Numbered from the stretch's first letter, positions 1 to 8,218 are shown. The stretch is 36,933 nt of DNA from Burkholderiales bacterium RIFCSPHIGHO2_12_FULL_69_20 (GCA_001770815.1 MESD01000022.1:1-36933); one strand, 5' to 3'. The notes: generated from the letters alone by a model not told the origin. Numbers and translations: made by a program.

Positions 1-22
1 GTTCGTCGTATTTGCTGAGCAT
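1..22 (-). CDS. 5' end of a further gene of the minus-strand operon (truncated by window edge)
   Basis: A minus-strand ATG lies at 22-20, followed by seven open codons (M-L-S-K-Y-D-E) before the window ends. It sits 26 bp after the stop of the NTF2-like gene, the spacing expected for the next gene of the same operon. The upstream stretch has only a weak purine-rich ribosome site. Seven residues are too few to assign a family, so the call rests on position and the open frame. Confidence 0.35.
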
Positions 23-48
23 GGTTGCGGTCCGGTTTCCAATGACGC

Positions 49-459
49 TCAGTTCGCTGCCGCGAAGCCCCTGAACTGGCCCAGGTCGATGGGGCCCGGC
101 GCCGGTGGCTTGAGGTAGTAGCGCACCCACAATCGCCCGGCATCGAAACGGTAGGTCTCGATGCTCTCGATGACCAGATCGGTGCCGACGACGCAGTTGC
201 GGTGGTGCACCGCCACCTCGTTGCCGTTGACGATGGTGGTCACCACCTCGAGCCGGAACTGGGCGTTGTGCTTGTCGTACATCTCTTCGATGACGAACCA
301 GCCGTCGGCTTGGGTCGCGCGGCCCACGTAGTCGATGTCCAGCCCGTTGGGTGCCACGGCGCGGTAGTGGGCCAGCAGGCCGGCCTTGTCGTGCGCGTTC
401 CAGCATTGCACCTGGCCGTGCATGAAGCGCGCGATGGCTTCGGGGGTGAGCGTGCCCAT
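49..459 (-). CDS. NTF2-like / SnoaL-like protein (first of a tandem pair)
   Basis: A 136-residue protein with the size and pattern of a single-domain NTF2/SnoaL-type alpha+beta cone fold: an N-terminal helix carrying the W-N-A-x-D segment, then strands (VVTTIVNGNEVAVHHRN, ETYRFDAGRLWVRYY). The family contains small polyketide cyclases, isomerases (for example ketosteroid isomerase) and non-catalytic binding proteins, so the reaction cannot be read from the fold. It resembles its neighbour at 485-835 along its whole length, which points to tandem duplication. The ATG at 459 follows an AAGGA ribosome site at about 8 nt. It lies near the distal end of the P450-containing operon, 25 bp from its paralogue. 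Its proline-rich tail is longer than that of the paralogue. Confidence 0.8.
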   Translation of the reverse strand: MGTLTPEAIARFMHGQVQCWNAHDKAGLLAHYRAVAPNGLDIDYVGRATQADGWFVIEEMYDKHNAQFRLEVVTTIVNGNEVAVHHRNCVVGTDLVIESIETYRFDAGRLWVRYYLKPPAPGPIDLGQFRGFAAAN

Positions 460-484
460 CAGGTCGTCCTTGGCGTGGGAAGGG

Positions 485-835
485 TCAGGGCTGGCGCACG
501 AAGTAGCGCACGCTCAGCTGGCCGTCGTCGAAGCGGTACAACTCGATGGTTTCGATGGCCATGGCGGTGCCGCGCACCTTGTTGCGGTTGTGGCAGGCGG
601 CCTCGTTGCCGTTGATCACCAGCGCCACCTCCTCGATCTCGATCTTTGCGCTCTGCTGCGCCCACATGCCTTCGAGCACCGGCCAGCCGTCGGCCGCTGG
701 CCCTCGGCCCACGTACTCGATCAGCAGGCCCTTGGGCGCCACCTTGCGGTACGCGGCCAGGAAGCCGGCCTTGTCGCCGGCGTTCCAGGCCCTGACCTGG
801 GCATGGGCGAAATCTTCGATGATCTGCTTGTCCAT
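485..835 (-). CDS. NTF2-like / SnoaL-like protein (second of a tandem pair)
   Basis: A 116-residue single-domain NTF2-like protein. It shares with its neighbour the N-terminal helix with A-W-N-A-G-D-K-A-G, the central Y-V-G-R turn, the V-I-N-G-N-E-A strand and the final Y-R-F-D-D-G-Q-L-S-V-R-Y strand. Likely cytoplasmic, since no signal peptide or membrane segment is present. A ketosteroid-isomerase-like or cyclase-like role on a P450 product would fit the operon, but the catalytic residues cannot be assigned safely. The ATG at 835 follows a GAGGA-type site and lies 10 bp after the stop of the upstream gene, consistent with one transcript. Confidence 0.8.
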   Translation of the reverse strand: MDKQIIEDFAHAQVRAWNAGDKAGFLAAYRKVAPKGLLIEYVGRGPAADGWPVLEGMWAQQSAKIEIEEVALVINGNEAACHNRNKVRGTAMAIETIELYRFDDGQLSVRYFVRQP

Positions 836-845
836 GGTCTCGTCC

Positions 846-1874
846 TCATTCGGTGCCGCGCACGTTGCGCGAAGTGCCGTTGCGCTTGTCGCTCTCGCCC
901 CAGGCCATCCAGCGGTCGGGCTCGCGCGTGTCGCCCACGCGGCGCCAGCGGCCTTCCTGCTGCGCCGTCACCACGAAGCCGCCGACGAAGTCGACCATGT
1001 GACCCTTGGGGTCGGGCAGGAATTCCCACTCCTCCTGGCCCTCGAGCACGATGCGGGCCTCTTCGGCAAACCAGCCGTCGCGTTGGTGGCGCACCGTGCC
1101 TTCGATGTCGGTGGTGCAGCGCACCTCGCCCTTCTCGTTCTGGAAGATCGCGTAGCCGAGCTTGTCGTGGCCGACCAGGAATGAGCCAAGGTCCCAGCTG
1201 CCGTCTTTGTAGAGCGTCGCGAAGTTCCACCAGATCACGTGCATCTTGTGGTTGACGATCAGATCCTTCTGCATGTGGATCGCGCCGCCTTCGGCCATCC
1301 AGCACTGGTCCAGCGAGATCACGCCCTTGACAGGGCGTCCCTCGCAGGTTCCGGCCACGTCGTAGAGCTGCGCCACGTAGAACGTGCCCCAGTCCACGCC
1401 CGGCAGGTACCACTGCATGCCGTTGCCGATCAGGCGGCCGGTCAGGTCGAACAAGCCCTGTTCTTTCCAGCTGAAGTCGGTACCCGAGGCGCTCAGGCGC
1501 CAGGGCGCGCCGGTGTCGTCGGGCAGGCTGGACCACCAGGCGGTGTCTCCGTCCAGGCCGCGCGCCGGAAACATCGTCAGCGCGCGCGGCGCGATGTTGG
1601 CCTTGTCGATGCGGATGTTCTGCCCGTCCAGGCGGGTGCTCTGGTAGATGAACTTGGTCGGGTTGGGCGTGCTGCCGGGTGCGTTGAGGGCCCGCACCAT
1701 CGAGTAGATGTGGCCTTCCTCGTCGCGCACGCTGCCGAAGGGCATGTGCTTGGTCAGCTTGAGGCCGAAGTGGTCGCGCAGGTCGGCGAGCTTGGCGCCG
1801 CTGACCTTCTGCGGGCCGACCAGGCACTGGTAGGCGAAGTCAGCGCGTTCGGGGATGGTGTTGAAGCTGCGCAT
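846..1874 (-). CDS. Conserved-looking protein of unknown function, beta-rich, 342 aa
   Basis: I do not recognise this family with confidence. The product is about 342 residues, soluble, rich in Trp, Gly and Asp, and shows many short alternating hydrophobic stretches (for example W-Y-L-P-G-V-D-W-G-T-F-Y and H-V-I-W-W-N-F-A-T-L-Y). It lacks a signal peptide or membrane helix, which suggests a beta-barrel or lipocalin/AttH-like architecture (inference). The ATG at 1874 is preferred over longer upstream starts because those would run deep into the P450 gene. It begins 8 bp after the P450 stop and ends 10 bp before the NTF2-like gene, so it is almost certainly co-transcribed. A role in binding or transforming the hydrophobic P450 substrate is a guess from context only. 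Confidence 0.75.
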   Translation of the reverse strand: MRSFNTIPERADFAYQCLVGPQKVSGAKLADLRDHFGLKLTKHMPFGSVRDEEGHIYSMVRALNAPGSTPNPTKFIYQSTRLDGQNIRIDKANIAPRALTMFPARGLDGDTAWWSSLPDDTGAPWRLSASGTDFSWKEQGLFDLTGRLIGNGMQWYLPGVDWGTFYVAQLYDVAGTCEGRPVKGVISLDQCWMAEGGAIHMQKDLIVNHKMHVIWWNFATLYKDGSWDLGSFLVGHDKLGYAIFQNEKGEVRCTTDIEGTVRHQRDGWFAEEARIVLEGQEEWEFLPDPKGHMVDFVGGFVVTAQQEGRWRRVGDTREPDRWMAWGESDKRNGTSRNVRGTE

Positions 1875-1882
1875 GGTGTGGC

Positions 1883-3163
1883 TCAATCCCAGATGACGGG
1901 CACGGACGAGGCGCCGCGCAGCATGCTGCCGGCGATGACGGGGGCCGGGCGGTCCGGATCGAGCCGGATGTTGGGGAACAGGTCGAGCACGGCGTTGATC
2001 GCGATCGACAGTTCCATCTTCGCCAGGTATTGGCCGATGCACATGTGCGGGCCAAAGCCAAAGGTGAACGAAGGCTTTTGCCGGCGGTCGATGTCGAAGC
2101 TGTCGCTGTTCTCGAACGCCTCTTCGTCGCGGTTGGCCGAGGCCACCACGCATTGCACCATCGCGCCCTTGGGGATCAGCACGCCGCGGATCTCGACATC
2201 ACGCGCGGCCTGGCGCACCTTGACGGTGGACACCGGCTCGAAGCGCACGCTCTCGTCGATCAGCTTGGCCACCAGGCTGCGGTCGTTGCGCACCCGCTCG
2301 ACCAGCGCCGGTCGTTGCAGCAGCAGGGTCATGATCGAGCTGAAGGTGCGGGTGGTGGTTTCGCCGCCGGCGGCCACCATCGAGCGCGCGAAGGTGGTGA
2401 TCTCATGGTCGTCGAGCTTGCGGCCCTCGAACTCGGCGCGCAGGAGTCGGCAAACCAGATCGTCGCCGGGTGCGCCCTCGGCACGGCGGCGCTTGACCAG
2501 GGCCAGCACGGCTTCGTACAAGGTGTTGGTGGCCTTCATCGCGCGCTCGCGCGATTCGGCCTCCTTGGTCGGATCGAGCTGCGGGCCGGCCAGGATCGAC
2601 AGGCCCATTGCCGCGTACTCGTAGAAGTTGCCCAGCTCGTCGTCCGGGAAGCCGATCAGCCCGTAGATGACGCGGATCGGGAAGTACAGGCCAAAGTCCA
2701 GCAGGTCGGCGCGTTTGTCGGGCACCAGCGGCAGGATGAACTCGTCGCGGATCTGGTGTTCGATCGCGGTGCGCCAGGGCAGTACGGCGTTGGGCGCAAA
2801 CACCGGTTGCAGCAGGCCGCGGGCGGCGCGGTGCGGGTCACCGTCCATCGCCAGGATGATCAGCCCGTCGGCGCTGAAGAAGCTGCCGAAACCCTTGGCG
2901 ATGAAGCCGCTGGTGTAGGTGGCGGCGTCTTGCAGCACGGCTTTCACGTCGTTGTACTTGAACAGCGTGAAGGTCGGGTTGCCGTGGCTGGCGCCGGCAT
3001 GCGTGGGCACGCCGATGCTGTTCATGAAGTCGCCTGTGAACACCGGCGAATTGGCACGCCGGTCGCGGCATACCGCGTACAGGTCGATGTCGGTGCCGCG
3101 GTAGTTGGCCGACAGGGCCATGAAGGCTTGTTCGAGTTTCTCGGAACGGTGGGATGTTCGCAT
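1883..3163 (-). CDS. Cytochrome P450 (paralogue 1)
   Basis: A 426-residue soluble class I bacterial P450, expected to hydroxylate a lipophilic substrate using electrons from a ferredoxin. Hallmarks: I-helix oxygen-activation segment A-A-G-G-E-T-T-T, with Glu where many P450s have Asp; the K-helix/E-x-x-R region in D-E-S-V-R-F-E-P; and the haem loop F-G-F-G-P-H-M-C-I-G-Q with Cys375 as the predicted thiolate ligand. The start at 3163 (ATG) is chosen over an in-frame TTG at 3232, because it matches the N-termini of the two sister P450s (E-K-L-E-Q-A-F/Y). It is the downstream member of a tandem P450 pair, 65 bp from the other, and strongly resembles both 3229-4518 and 28052-29332. The substrate cannot be inferred from the sequence. 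Confidence 0.96.
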   Translation of the reverse strand: MRTSHRSEKLEQAFMALSANYRGTDIDLYAVCRDRRANSPVFTGDFMNSIGVPTHAGASHGNPTFTLFKYNDVKAVLQDAATYTSGFIAKGFGSFFSADGLIILAMDGDPHRAARGLLQPVFAPNAVLPWRTAIEHQIRDEFILPLVPDKRADLLDFGLYFPIRVIYGLIGFPDDELGNFYEYAAMGLSILAGPQLDPTKEAESRERAMKATNTLYEAVLALVKRRRAEGAPGDDLVCRLLRAEFEGRKLDDHEITTFARSMVAAGGETTTRTFSSIMTLLLQRPALVERVRNDRSLVAKLIDESVRFEPVSTVKVRQAARDVEIRGVLIPKGAMVQCVVASANRDEEAFENSDSFDIDRRQKPSFTFGFGPHMCIGQYLAKMELSIAINAVLDLFPNIRLDPDRPAPVIAGSMLRGASSVPVIWD

Positions 3164-3228
3164 GGTGGACTCGCTTTCAGTGGGGCAGGAGACGGAGAGT
3201 CGGGTGGACTGAAGAAATCGCGCGTGCC

Positions 3229-4518
3229 TCAATCCCAGATCACGTGCACATGCTTGGCGCCACGCAGGTGGGCGCCTTCAATCTTGGGCGCCGGGTGCGT
3301 GGGGTCTAGCCGCACATTGGGGAACAGGTCGAGGATGCCGTTGATCGCACACAGCAGTTCGAGCTTGGCCACGAACTGGCCGATGCACATGTGCGGGCCG
3401 AAGCCGAAGCCGAACGAGGGCTTCTGGCGCCGGTCGATGTCGAAGACGTCGGGGTTCTCGAACACGGTCTCATCGCGGTTGGCCGAAGCCACCATGCACT
3501 GCACGAACGAGCCCTTGGGGATCTTCACGCCGCCGATCTCGACGTCGGCCGCGGTCTCGCGCACCTTGAAGGTGGACGAGGGCTCGAAGCGAACCGCCTC
3601 GTCGATCAGTTTGGGCACCAGCGTGCGGTCGTTGCGCACGCGGTCGAGCAGGCCGGGCATCGTCAGCAGGAAGGTCATCGCGGCGCTGAAGGTTCGGGTG
3701 GTGGTCTCGCCCGCAGCGGGCAGCAGCGAGCGGGCAAAGGTGGCGACCTCGTGGTCGTTGAGCTTGTGGCCCTCGTACTCGGCCCGCATCAGCCGGCTGA
3801 TCAGGTCGTCGCCGCTGACCCCTTCGGCATGGCGCTTCTGCACCTGCACCATCAGCGCGTCGTACAGGCTCTTGACCGCCGCGGCCGCGATCTTGCGGCC
3901 TTCCTCGGCCTTGGTCTTGTCGAGTTGGTTGGCCGCCAGCATCGACAGCGCCCAGGCTGCGTACTGGTTGTACTCGTCGGGCTTGTCCTCGGGGAAGCCG
4001 ACCAGCGCGTACATCACCCGGACCGGGAAGTGCAGGCCCATCTCCATCAGATCGGCGTGCTTCTTGCCGACCATCGGCAGCAGGAAGTCCTCGCGGACCA
4101 CGCGGTCGATCTTGGGTCGCCACTTGTTGACGTTCTCGGGCATGAAGGACGGCTGCAGCAGCGCACGCACCTTGCGATGGGCCTCGCCGTCCATGCCCAG
4201 GATCATCAATCCGTCCCAGACCTTGCCCATGCCTTCGAGGATGAAGCCGCTGGTGTAGTTGGTGGCATCCTTCAGCACGTTCAGCACGTCCTGGTACTGG
4301 AACATCGCAAACGTCGGGCGAGTGCCTGCCTGTTGGCCGGCGTTGGTGGGCACGCCCAGGAACTTGGCAATGAAGTCGCCTTCGTACACGCGCGTGGTCT
4401 TGCGCATGTCACGGCAGGCGCCGTACAAGTCATCGGTCTTGCCGCGGTAGGTGTCTGAGACGCTGGCGTAGGCCTGCTCCAGCTTCTCGGCGTTGGTGGT
4501 GTTGGCGTTGTTGCTCAT
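3229..4518 (-). CDS. Cytochrome P450 (paralogue 2)
   Basis: A 429-residue soluble P450 mono-oxygenase. It has the I-helix P-A-A-G-E-T-T-T-R, the E-x-x-R motif in D-E-A-V-R-F-E-P, and the haem-binding loop F-G-F-G-P-H-M-C-I-G-Q-F with Cys378 as the proximal ligand. The ATG at 4518 has an AAAGGA ribosome site about 6-8 nt upstream. It follows the SDR by 21 bp and precedes the tandem P450, so all three are one transcript. It is very similar to the other two P450s, including the same length and haem loop, so they probably arose by duplication and may act on successive intermediates or positions of one substrate class (inference). The 2Fe-2S ferredoxin at 29487 and the 3Fe-4S ferredoxin at 36673 are candidate redox partners. 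Confidence 0.97.
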   Translation of the reverse strand: MSNNANTTNAEKLEQAYASVSDTYRGKTDDLYGACRDMRKTTRVYEGDFIAKFLGVPTNAGQQAGTRPTFAMFQYQDVLNVLKDATNYTSGFILEGMGKVWDGLMILGMDGEAHRKVRALLQPSFMPENVNKWRPKIDRVVREDFLLPMVGKKHADLMEMGLHFPVRVMYALVGFPEDKPDEYNQYAAWALSMLAANQLDKTKAEEGRKIAAAAVKSLYDALMVQVQKRHAEGVSGDDLISRLMRAEYEGHKLNDHEVATFARSLLPAAGETTTRTFSAAMTFLLTMPGLLDRVRNDRTLVPKLIDEAVRFEPSSTFKVRETAADVEIGGVKIPKGSFVQCMVASANRDETVFENPDVFDIDRRQKPSFGFGFGPHMCIGQFVAKLELLCAINGILDLFPNVRLDPTHPAPKIEGAHLRGAKHVHVIWD

Positions 4519-4539
4519 GTCGGGATCCTTTCAAAGGGG

Positions 4540-5340
4540 TCAGAGGTGGTCGTCGATGCCGGGAATCGGCGCCATCGTGGCGCCGCCGTCCACCAGCAGC
4601 GAGCTGCCGGTGATGTAGAGCGCATCGGGCGAGGCCAGGAACAGCACGGCCGCGGCGATCTCGGCCGGCTGGCCCGGTCGCGGCACGGCGAAGTTCTTGC
4701 AAAGGCGCGCGCTGACCGCGTCGTCCAGATGCTCGCGCAGCCGGTCCGACAGGATCAGCCCGGGCTCGACCACGTTGACCAGCACACCCTGCGGGCCGAC
4801 TTCACGCGCCAGCGTGCGGGCGAAGGCATTCATGTAGGCCTTGCTGGCGCCGTAGGGCACCAGGCCGGGGGTGTGGCTGCGGTTGCCTTCACCCGACGAT
4901 ATGAAGATCAGCCGGCCCTTGTCAGCGCCGTTCAGGCCGGTTCGGGCCAGCGACGGCACCGCGTCCTTGGCCAGCCAGAAGAGCGAGTGGATGTTGGCGT
5001 GGACCTGGCAGTCGAACTCGTCCTCGGCCATCTGCGCCACCTTGGCCGTGGCGGCGTCGGCGGCGCAGTGCACCAGCACGTCCAGGGCCCCGAAGGCCTC
5101 GGTGGCCGCGGCGACCATTGTGCGCACGTCTTCGCGCCGGCCCACGTCGCCGACGGTGAGCACCGATTGGCCGCCGCGCTGGCCGATGCCATCGACCACC
5201 GCCTGGCCATGAGCCGGCGTGCGCGCGGAGACCACCACCTTGGCGCCCTCGGCGGCAAAGGCCTCGGCGATGGCCTTGCCGATGCCACGGCCAGCGCCGG
5301 TGACGAGCACGACCTTGTCGGTGAATCGTTGGGTCTGCAT
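4540..5340 (-). CDS. Short-chain dehydrogenase/reductase (SDR)
   Basis: A 266-residue classical SDR, predicted to interconvert an alcohol and a ketone with NAD(P). The N-terminal Rossmann motif T-G-A-G-R-G-I-G gives the cofactor site. The catalytic Ser is in F-I-S-S-G-E-G, and the Y-x-x-x-K pair is in Y-G-A-S-K (Tyr163, Lys167). The usual N-N-A-G motif is replaced by H-C-A-A-D, an unusual but tolerated variant. The C-terminus I-T-G-S-S-L-L-V-D-G-G is typical of the family. The ATG at 5340 is preferred to a longer upstream frame because the Rossmann strand starts right after it and an AAGG site sits about 9 nt before it. Position next to two P450s suggests oxidation of a hydroxylated product. 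Confidence 0.93.
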   Translation of the reverse strand: MQTQRFTDKVVLVTGAGRGIGKAIAEAFAAEGAKVVVSARTPAHGQAVVDGIGQRGGQSVLTVGDVGRREDVRTMVAAATEAFGALDVLVHCAADAATAKVAQMAEDEFDCQVHANIHSLFWLAKDAVPSLARTGLNGADKGRLIFISSGEGNRSHTPGLVPYGASKAYMNAFARTLAREVGPQGVLVNVVEPGLILSDRLREHLDDAVSARLCKNFAVPRPGQPAEIAAAVLFLASPDALYITGSSLLVDGGATMAPIPGIDDHL

Positions 5341-5350
5341 CGGTGCGCCT

Positions 5351-5449
5351 TCAGTGCATGAAGCGCGCAGGCAGCACGCCGTTGCCAGGTGGCTGGAACA
5401 GGCCATCGCGTGGCAGCGGGCCCTTTGTCGATGTGATGTCGGTACGCAT
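5351..5449 (-). CDS. Possible 32-codon small ORF before the SDR
   Basis: An ATG at 5449 opens 32 codons ending in TGA at 5351-5353, 10 bp before the SDR start. The peptide is Pro/Gly-rich (contains P-L-P-R-D-G-L-F-Q-P-P-G-N-G) and has no hydrophobic segment. The stop overlaps the SDR's AAGG ribosome site, so translation of it could be coupled to the SDR. It fills most of the only sizeable gap in this otherwise tightly packed operon. No good ribosome site precedes it. It may be a real microprotein, a leader peptide or the remnant of a longer gene; I do not recognise it. Confidence 0.3.
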   Translation of the reverse strand: MRTDITSTKGPLPRDGLFQPPGNGVLPARFMH

Positions 5450-5469
5450 GTCGGTGGTGCTGCGGCCGC

Positions 5470-7050
5470 TCACTTGCCCAGGAAGCGCTTGACGCGCCCC
5501 GCCGCGATGCGCCCCGGCAGGCCGTTGATGCCGCCGCCGGGGTGGATGCCGGCGCCGCCGAAGAACAGGCCTGCCACCGGCAACGTGTCGCCGCCCAGGC
5601 CGTAGGCCGGCCGCATCGTCGACGAGCGTGTGGCGCCGGTGTCGACATGCACCACGCAGCCGTTGGGCACGTTCAGGCGCGCCGCGAAGTCGGGTGCAGC
5701 CTCCATGCGGCGGCCAATCTCCAGTGACTTGAGACCCGGCAGGTAGTCGTCGGTCTGGTCGATCACCTGCTGGGCGACGCTGGCGCGGATGGCATTCCAC
5801 CCTTCGCGCGGGTCAACCGGCATCGCCACCGGGTACAAGTAGGCGATGTCCTGGCCTTCGGGCGCCTGGGTGGGGTCGACCGCACTGGGAGCGGTGGCCC
5901 AGAGGTAGGGCAACTTCGAGACTTCGCCTCGGGCCGCGCACTTGAAGTTGTCGAGCACCGCCTCGGTGGTGCCGATCAGCAGTACGCTCTGGCGCAAGCT
6001 CAGCTTGTCGGGGCGCTGGGCCTCGTGGCGCGTGGCGCGGACCTGTCCGCGCAGTGCGACATCGACCTTGACCGGCGCGCCGCCGTGGCCGTTGGCCGGC
6101 GCCAGCGCGACGCGGGTGAGCAGGCGGCGCTCAATCGCGCCCGGGGTCACCATCTCCAGCGCCACCTTGGGGTGCACAGCGGCGATCACGGCGCGGGCCT
6201 GGACGGTGCTGCCATCGCCCAGGCGCAGGCCTTGCACACGTCCGTCGCGGGCCAGGATCTCGGCGACTGGGGCATTGACGCGAATCTCGCCACCCAACTC
6301 GGTCAGGCGCGCGGCCAGCGCGTTCGGCAACGTCTGCATGCCGCCCACCGCGCGGCCCAGGCCGAAGCGCTGGATGAAGCCCAGCAGCGCGAAGTAGATG
6401 CCGGTGGCTTCGGCGTTGATAGGGCCCGCGGCGCCGAGCAGGCAGCACAGCGCCGACTGGGTGACCGGATGCTCGAAGCGTTCCATGATCGATGTGTAGG
6501 CCGGGCTGCCGATCAAGCCCATGATGTCGGGCTTGAGCCGCCGGTTCTTCAGCAGCACCTTCAGCGCGTTCCACTTGGCGCCCAGGTTTTTCTGTGCGGG
6601 GTCGACCCGCATCATCGGGATCGCCATGTCGATGAAGGCGTTGACCAGCTTCATCAGGTCGATGAACTCGGCGGCGTCGCGCTCGCTGAAGCGACGGATC
6701 TCGGCGGCCGTCTGCTCGGCGCTGCGGCCGAACACCAGCGAGTTGCCATCCGGGTGCAGGTAGACGTAGCCTGGGTTCATCTCGGTCTGGCGGAAGCCGT
6801 GACGCTCTAGCTGCAGCTCCTGCGGCATCATCGGATGCACCCGCAGCGACATCAGGTCGAGTGCGCAGGGGTGCACCAGGTGCTGCGGCGCCTCGGGGAT
6901 CAGGTAGCCGGACGAGGCCATGCCGCCGACCTTGGCCAGCGCCTCGACGACGATGACTTTGCTGCCCTCGGCGGCCAGATAGCAGGCCGCCGCGAGGCCG
7001 TTGTGGCCGCCGCCGATGACGGCGACGTCGTAGTTCGTGGATGACGACAA
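5470..7050 (-). CDS. FAD-dependent oxidoreductase, phytoene-desaturase-like
   Basis: A flavoprotein of about 526 residues of the phytoene dehydrogenase/amine-oxidase fold family. The N-terminal dinucleotide motif is G-G-G-H-N-G-L-A-A-A, followed by the acidic end of strand 2 (V-V-E-A) and a G-G-M-A-S motif. The C-terminal FAD segment G-L-F-F-G-G-A-G-I-H-P-G-G-G-I-N-G is typical of this group, which desaturates or saturates isoprenoids and other hydrophobic substrates. No ATG lies near the fold start. A TTG at 7050 with AGGA 6 nt upstream gives an N-terminus directly before the Rossmann strand and is preferred, although a start some codons upstream is possible. It follows the TetR stop by 29 bp. 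A second, divergent family member is at 25575. The substrate is unknown. Confidence 0.92.
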   Translation of the reverse strand: MSSSTNYDVAVIGGGHNGLAAACYLAAEGSKVIVVEALAKVGGMASSGYLIPEAPQHLVHPCALDLMSLRVHPMMPQELQLERHGFRQTEMNPGYVYLHPDGNSLVFGRSAEQTAAEIRRFSERDAAEFIDLMKLVNAFIDMAIPMMRVDPAQKNLGAKWNALKVLLKNRRLKPDIMGLIGSPAYTSIMERFEHPVTQSALCCLLGAAGPINAEATGIYFALLGFIQRFGLGRAVGGMQTLPNALAARLTELGGEIRVNAPVAEILARDGRVQGLRLGDGSTVQARAVIAAVHPKVALEMVTPGAIERRLLTRVALAPANGHGGAPVKVDVALRGQVRATRHEAQRPDKLSLRQSVLLIGTTEAVLDNFKCAARGEVSKLPYLWATAPSAVDPTQAPEGQDIAYLYPVAMPVDPREGWNAIRASVAQQVIDQTDDYLPGLKSLEIGRRMEAAPDFAARLNVPNGCVVHVDTGATRSSTMRPAYGLGGDTLPVAGLFFGGAGIHPGGGINGLPGRIAAGRVKRFLGK

Positions 7051-7079
7051 GGGCAATCCTAGGGTGTAGGGGTTCGGGT

Positions 7080-7817
7080 TCAGGCGGGGCCAACAGGCCG
7101 CCACCAGTGCAGGGAAGCCGCTTCGTCTACCAGTCGCTGCCACGCCAGGGCCACGGCACGATCGGCGTCGGGCGGGGGCACTCCCAGGCCGCGCAGCACC
7201 ATCGCAGCGAGCTCGCGGATGTAAGCGCCGTCCAGCGTGCGAGTGCGCAGGATTCGGCGAGCGCCTTCCAGGCTGAGGCCGACCACCAGGTCGACGGCGG
7301 CGTCCACTGATTCGAAGTGCAGCTCACCTCGGGCGCGACCGTCCTGCAGGCGCAGCGCGACGAGGTTGCCGCGGGACTGGTTGCTGGCGAGAAAGTCGAT
7401 GAAGTCCACGCGCGAGATGAAGGCGCCGTGGCGAGGCTCCATCGCCGATCGAGCCAGCGCCATCAGCGGCCCGAGGGCAATACGTGCAGCACCGTCGGTC
7501 AGTGGCGCAGCCAGATGCACATAACTGGACAGCATCTCCTGCGCCATGCGCCGGCCGATCTCGGCGAAGACGCTGTCGATGGCGTCGAAGTGCTTGTAGA
7601 AACTGCCGCGCGACACGTCGGCGATGCGGATGACATCTTCGACCACAGGATGGCGATCAGGCTCGCAGCCCAGGTAGGCGGCCATCGTGGCGTCGATAAG
7701 GCGCTCGCGCATGCGCTCCCGCTTCTGCTCTGCCACCCGCACGCGGTGGTCACCGACCGGCAGCGCGGAGCAATCGCCCGACTCGGCCAACGCTGCGGCG
7801 GGAACACTCATGTCCAT
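7080..7817 (-). CDS. TetR-family transcriptional regulator
   Basis: A 245-residue protein with a TetR-type N-terminal DNA-binding domain. The helix-turn-helix segment V-I-R-I-A-D-V-S-R-G-S-F-Y-K-H-F is diagnostic. The all-helical C-terminal domain would bind an effector and dimerise. It is the first gene of the minus-strand operon that runs through the flavoprotein, SDR and two P450s, and it is divergent from the SDR at 8241. Two ATGs (7817 and 7811) are possible, and neither has a strong ribosome site. A perfect 9-bp inverted repeat at 7958-7982 lies about 140 bp upstream and is the best candidate operator, so autoregulation is likely (inference). Related elements occur near three other transcription units. 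Confidence 0.93.
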   Translation of the reverse strand: MDMSVPAAALAESGDCSALPVGDHRVRVAEQKRERMRERLIDATMAAYLGCEPDRHPVVEDVIRIADVSRGSFYKHFDAIDSVFAEIGRRMAQEMLSSYVHLAAPLTDGAARIALGPLMALARSAMEPRHGAFISRVDFIDFLASNQSRGNLVALRLQDGRARGELHFESVDAAVDLVVGLSLEGARRILRTRTLDGAYIRELAAMVLRGLGVPPPDADRAVALAWQRLVDEAASLHWWRPVGPA

Positions 7818-7957
7818 CGGGACGTGCGGCCAGCCAACTCGAGGCTGCCCAAGGCTGGCCGGGCGGTGACTCGCCCCGAGCCCTGTGGCACGACCAGCGG
7901 GTTGTTAGGCGCGTCGGCGGAAATGGGGGGTAGGGCGTTCAATGTGGAGTCCATAAA

Positions 7958-7982
7958 TGAACATACAACTGAAGTATGTTCA
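7958..7982. promoter_or_regulatory. Perfect 9-bp inverted repeat, candidate TetR operator (site 1)
   Basis: TGAACATAC, a 7-bp spacer, then GTATGTTCA: the 9-bp arms are exact reverse complements. The 25-bp size and dyad symmetry suit a TetR-family dimer. Read as TGAACA-N13-TGTTCA, it matches three other intergenic sites in the window. It lies in the TetR/SDR divergent region, so it could control both directions. Confidence 0.75.
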
Positions 7983-7994
7983 ATTAATGATGGA

Positions 7995-8011
7995 GTGACA
8001 CTGGTGTTTAC
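7995..8011. promoter_or_regulatory. 17-bp block shared with the P450-3 upstream region
   Basis: GTGACACTGGTGTTTAC, placed exactly 12 bp after site 1, matches 15 of 17 positions of TTGACATTGGTGTTTAC, placed exactly 12 bp after site 2 (27889-27905). The TTGACA at the second copy looks like a -35 hexamer, but no clear -10 follows at 17 bp in either copy. It may be a promoter element or a second regulator's site. Confidence 0.5.
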
Positions 8012-8193
8012 TCTGAGTTCTCGCCTGCGAATCAGCGCGACGGTGGGTTGGCGTGCGTCACGCCGTCAAGCAAGAGTGCGGCAACCGATCAGAGCGAGGA
8101 CGGTGCATTTCTCGTGCGGCGTCAAACAACCCGGCTGTTCCTACCGCCCGCCATGGCGAGGCCAGGCAGGGTGCAGAGTGGTTCACAAACAAT

Positions 8194-8218
8194 TAAACAG
8201 AAGTTATGCTTATGTTCC
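8194..8218. promoter_or_regulatory. Operator-like element near the SDR start (site 4)
   Basis: TAAACA-N13-TGTTCC ends 22 bp before the SDR ATG at 8241. It keeps the spacing and the inner ACA...TGT core of the perfect site 1 but has weaker symmetry (6 of 9 arm positions). Its position over the likely promoter or leader of the SDR is consistent with repression by the divergent TetR protein. Confidence 0.45.

Noticed and set aside
3164-3232. Longer TTG start for the P450 at 1883
   Set aside because: It overlaps the upstream P450 stop. The ATG at 3163 gives an N-terminus matching both sister P450s.
2030-4258. Very long plus-strand open frame (over 700 codons) opposite the two P450 genes
   Set aside because: It is the antisense shadow of two genes with clear P450 motifs in GC-rich DNA. 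The translation is low-complexity and His/Gln/Gly/Val-rich with no domain.
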